DNA from: Nonomuraea solani
GTDB lineage: Bacteria > Actinomycetota > Actinomycetes > Streptosporangiales > Streptosporangiaceae
Direction of reading: 5' to 3'
DNA length: 64,000 bases
Assembly: GCF_900108335.1 (NCBI RefSeq)
Contig: NZ_FNVT01000006.1
Location: 310,001 to 374,000, forward strand
A program made the position numbers and the translations under genes. Below, one piece after another: positions 63,166 to 64,000 of the stretch; within the stretch, counting starts at the first letter, position 1; every line of letters begins with the position of its first letter. The notes beneath the pieces are model-generated. The model searched no databases. It was not told where the DNA came from and saw only the letters and a program-made list of their open reading frames with translations.

Positions 63166-64000
63166 CGTTTGGCCCCGCCTTTGCCGTGTCCGTGCTTGAC
63201 CTGACCATTCTTGCCGGTGACCTTCTTGGCCTGCCCCGGGGGCACGAAGTCCGTCACCGCAGGGGTGCGGGCGGGGCGGTGCCGATCGGTCGAAGTGCCG
63301 CGTTCGATGGACACGCGTTGTGCCCGCAGGTCCGCGGTGGCCGGGGCCGAGGTGGCGGGCGTGCCGGAGGAGGGCCGCTCGGCGGCGGGCGCGCCGCCCT
63401 GCTCGCCCGGCCAGAGGGTGACCGCCAGCACACCGGCGATCAGGGCCGCCGCCGCGGGCCGCGCGTACTTGACCCAAGGCCGGCGCCCGGCGGCGGGATC
63501 GGGCGGCGGCTGCTCGATGGGGGCGGCGGTGAGACGGCGCAGGCGCCGGTGGGCGGCGTCGATACCGGTGCGGCGGGCCGGGTCCTTGGCCAGCAGGCCG
63601 GCCAGGAGGGGCGCCAGCGAGCCGGCGTGTTCGAAGGGGGCCGGATCCGCGGTGAGGACGGCGCTGATGGTGGCCAGGGCGCTGCCCTGCTCGAACGGGC
63701 AGTGGCCCTCGACCGCGGTGTACAGCGTGACGCCCAGCGACCACAGGTCGCTCTCGGGGGTCGGGGCCGCGCCGCGGGCGCGTTCGGGGGCGATGTAGGC
63801 GGGGGTGCCGACCACGATGCCCGCCTGGGTGAGACCGCTCTGGACCGGCCGCTCCAGGCTGGTGGCCAGGCCGAAGTCGGTCAGGACCGCGTGCCGGCCG
63901 TCGTCGTCCAGGAGGATGTTGGCCGGTTTGACGTCGCGGTGCACGATGCCGGCGGCGTGTGCCGCCCGCAGCGCCTCCAGCACCTGAAGGCCGATCCTGA
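63162..64000 (-). CDS. Ser/Thr protein kinase (PknB type), 5' end outside the window
   Basis: The gene runs off the end of the window, so the glycine loop and the catalytic Lys are not seen. The visible part has IVHRDVKPANILL (catalytic loop), LTDFGLATSLERP (DFG), an activation segment with GTPAYIAPERARG and SDLWSLGVTLY. A Pro-rich linker and one TM helix (AAALIAGVLAVTLW) follow, then a short extracytoplasmic tail rich in Pro, Lys, Gly and His. No PASTA repeats are present. It is translationally coupled to the NUDIX gene. The stimulus is unknown. Confidence 0.92.
   Translation of the reverse strand, partial: RIGLQVLEALRAAHAAGIVHRDVKPANILLDDDGRHAVLTDFGLATSLERPVQSGLTQAGIVVGTPAYIAPERARGAAPTPESDLWSLGVTLYTAVEGHCPFEQGSALATISAVLTADPAPFEHAGSLAPLLAGLLAKDPARRTGIDAAHRRLRRLTAAPIEQPPPDPAAGRRPWVKYARPAAAALIAGVLAVTLWPGEQGGAPAAERPSSGTPATSAPATADLRAQRVSIERGTSTDRHRPARTPAVTDFVPPGQAKKVTGKNGQVKHGHGKGGAKR

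Overview
The window is very GC-rich and densely coded. It carries many GTG/TTG starts, AfsR/BTAD-type regulators, Tat- and Sec-exported glycan enzymes, HisKA_3/LuxR two-component systems, a SpoIIE/RsbW/STAS partner switch and a lanthipeptide cluster. This combination points to a filamentous actinomycete, such as Streptosporangiaceae/Nonomuraea or Streptomyces. I cannot fix the genus from the sequence. No rRNA, tRNA, CRISPR array or intact transposase was seen.

Layout, first half. 1-6303: a serine hydrolase tail, then a minus-strand operon of lipoprotein, periplasmic adaptor, ABC ATPase, FtsX/MacB-like permease and histidine kinase. 6436-8672: two tandem paralogues with an HTH-like N-terminus, one TM helix and an ectodomain, separated by a 14-bp tandem repeat. 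8850-11328: two exported proteins, one with a T4-lysozyme/pesticin-like domain, each followed by a hairpin. 11559-13988: a gene relic, a leishmanolysin-like metallopeptidase and a SUKH-4-like protein. 14050-15207: a Mn2+ (yybP-ykoY) riboswitch and terC. 15235-17251: a DUF1801/VOC/AraC/VOC operon. 17332-23346: a secreted protein, an SDR, a 1016-residue AfsR-type regulator and a LysR regulator. 23567-27208: an amino-acid-type ABC importer and an FAD oxidoreductase, divergent from the LysR gene. 27288-30425: a LacI-type operator, a GH127-like enzyme with a nested LamG domain, and a DUF6289-like peptide. 30540-34588: a histidine kinase, gene relics and a partner-switching operon.

Layout, second half. 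34749-39070: an MFS exporter, a frameshifted NlpC/P60-FG-GAP gene and a BTAD/NB-ARC regulator. 39277-42144: a three-gene two-component operon that includes a probable pseudo-kinase. 42155-43304: remnants of a tetR / SGNH hydrolase / DHA2 exporter locus. 43741-47183: ferredoxin, P450, histidine kinase and a convergent response regulator. 47269-53481: a class II lanthipeptide cluster (precursor, LanM, ABC exporter and a BBE-type FAD oxidoreductase). 53574-55862: a PL8-like lyase. 55868-56683: a TetR regulator and a small membrane protein. 56906-61693: a coupled GCS2 ligase / asparagine-synthase-like amidotransferase / S9 peptidase operon. 61737-64000: a Ppx/GppA phosphatase, then a NUDIX protein coupled to a truncated Ser/Thr kinase.

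The strongest candidate for an undescribed system is the compact lanthipeptide cluster. A 62-residue precursor with a short four-cysteine core ending in Cys-Cys sits 14 bp before a LanM. This is followed by an exporter without an obvious C39 peptidase domain, which is translationally coupled to a flavoprotein retaining the His and Cys expected for bicovalent FAD. Further leads are the ligase/amidotransferase/peptidase trio, the duplicated HTH-TM-ectodomain genes with their intergenic minisatellite, and the histidine pseudo-kinase operon. All functions are read from motifs and context; no database search was run.
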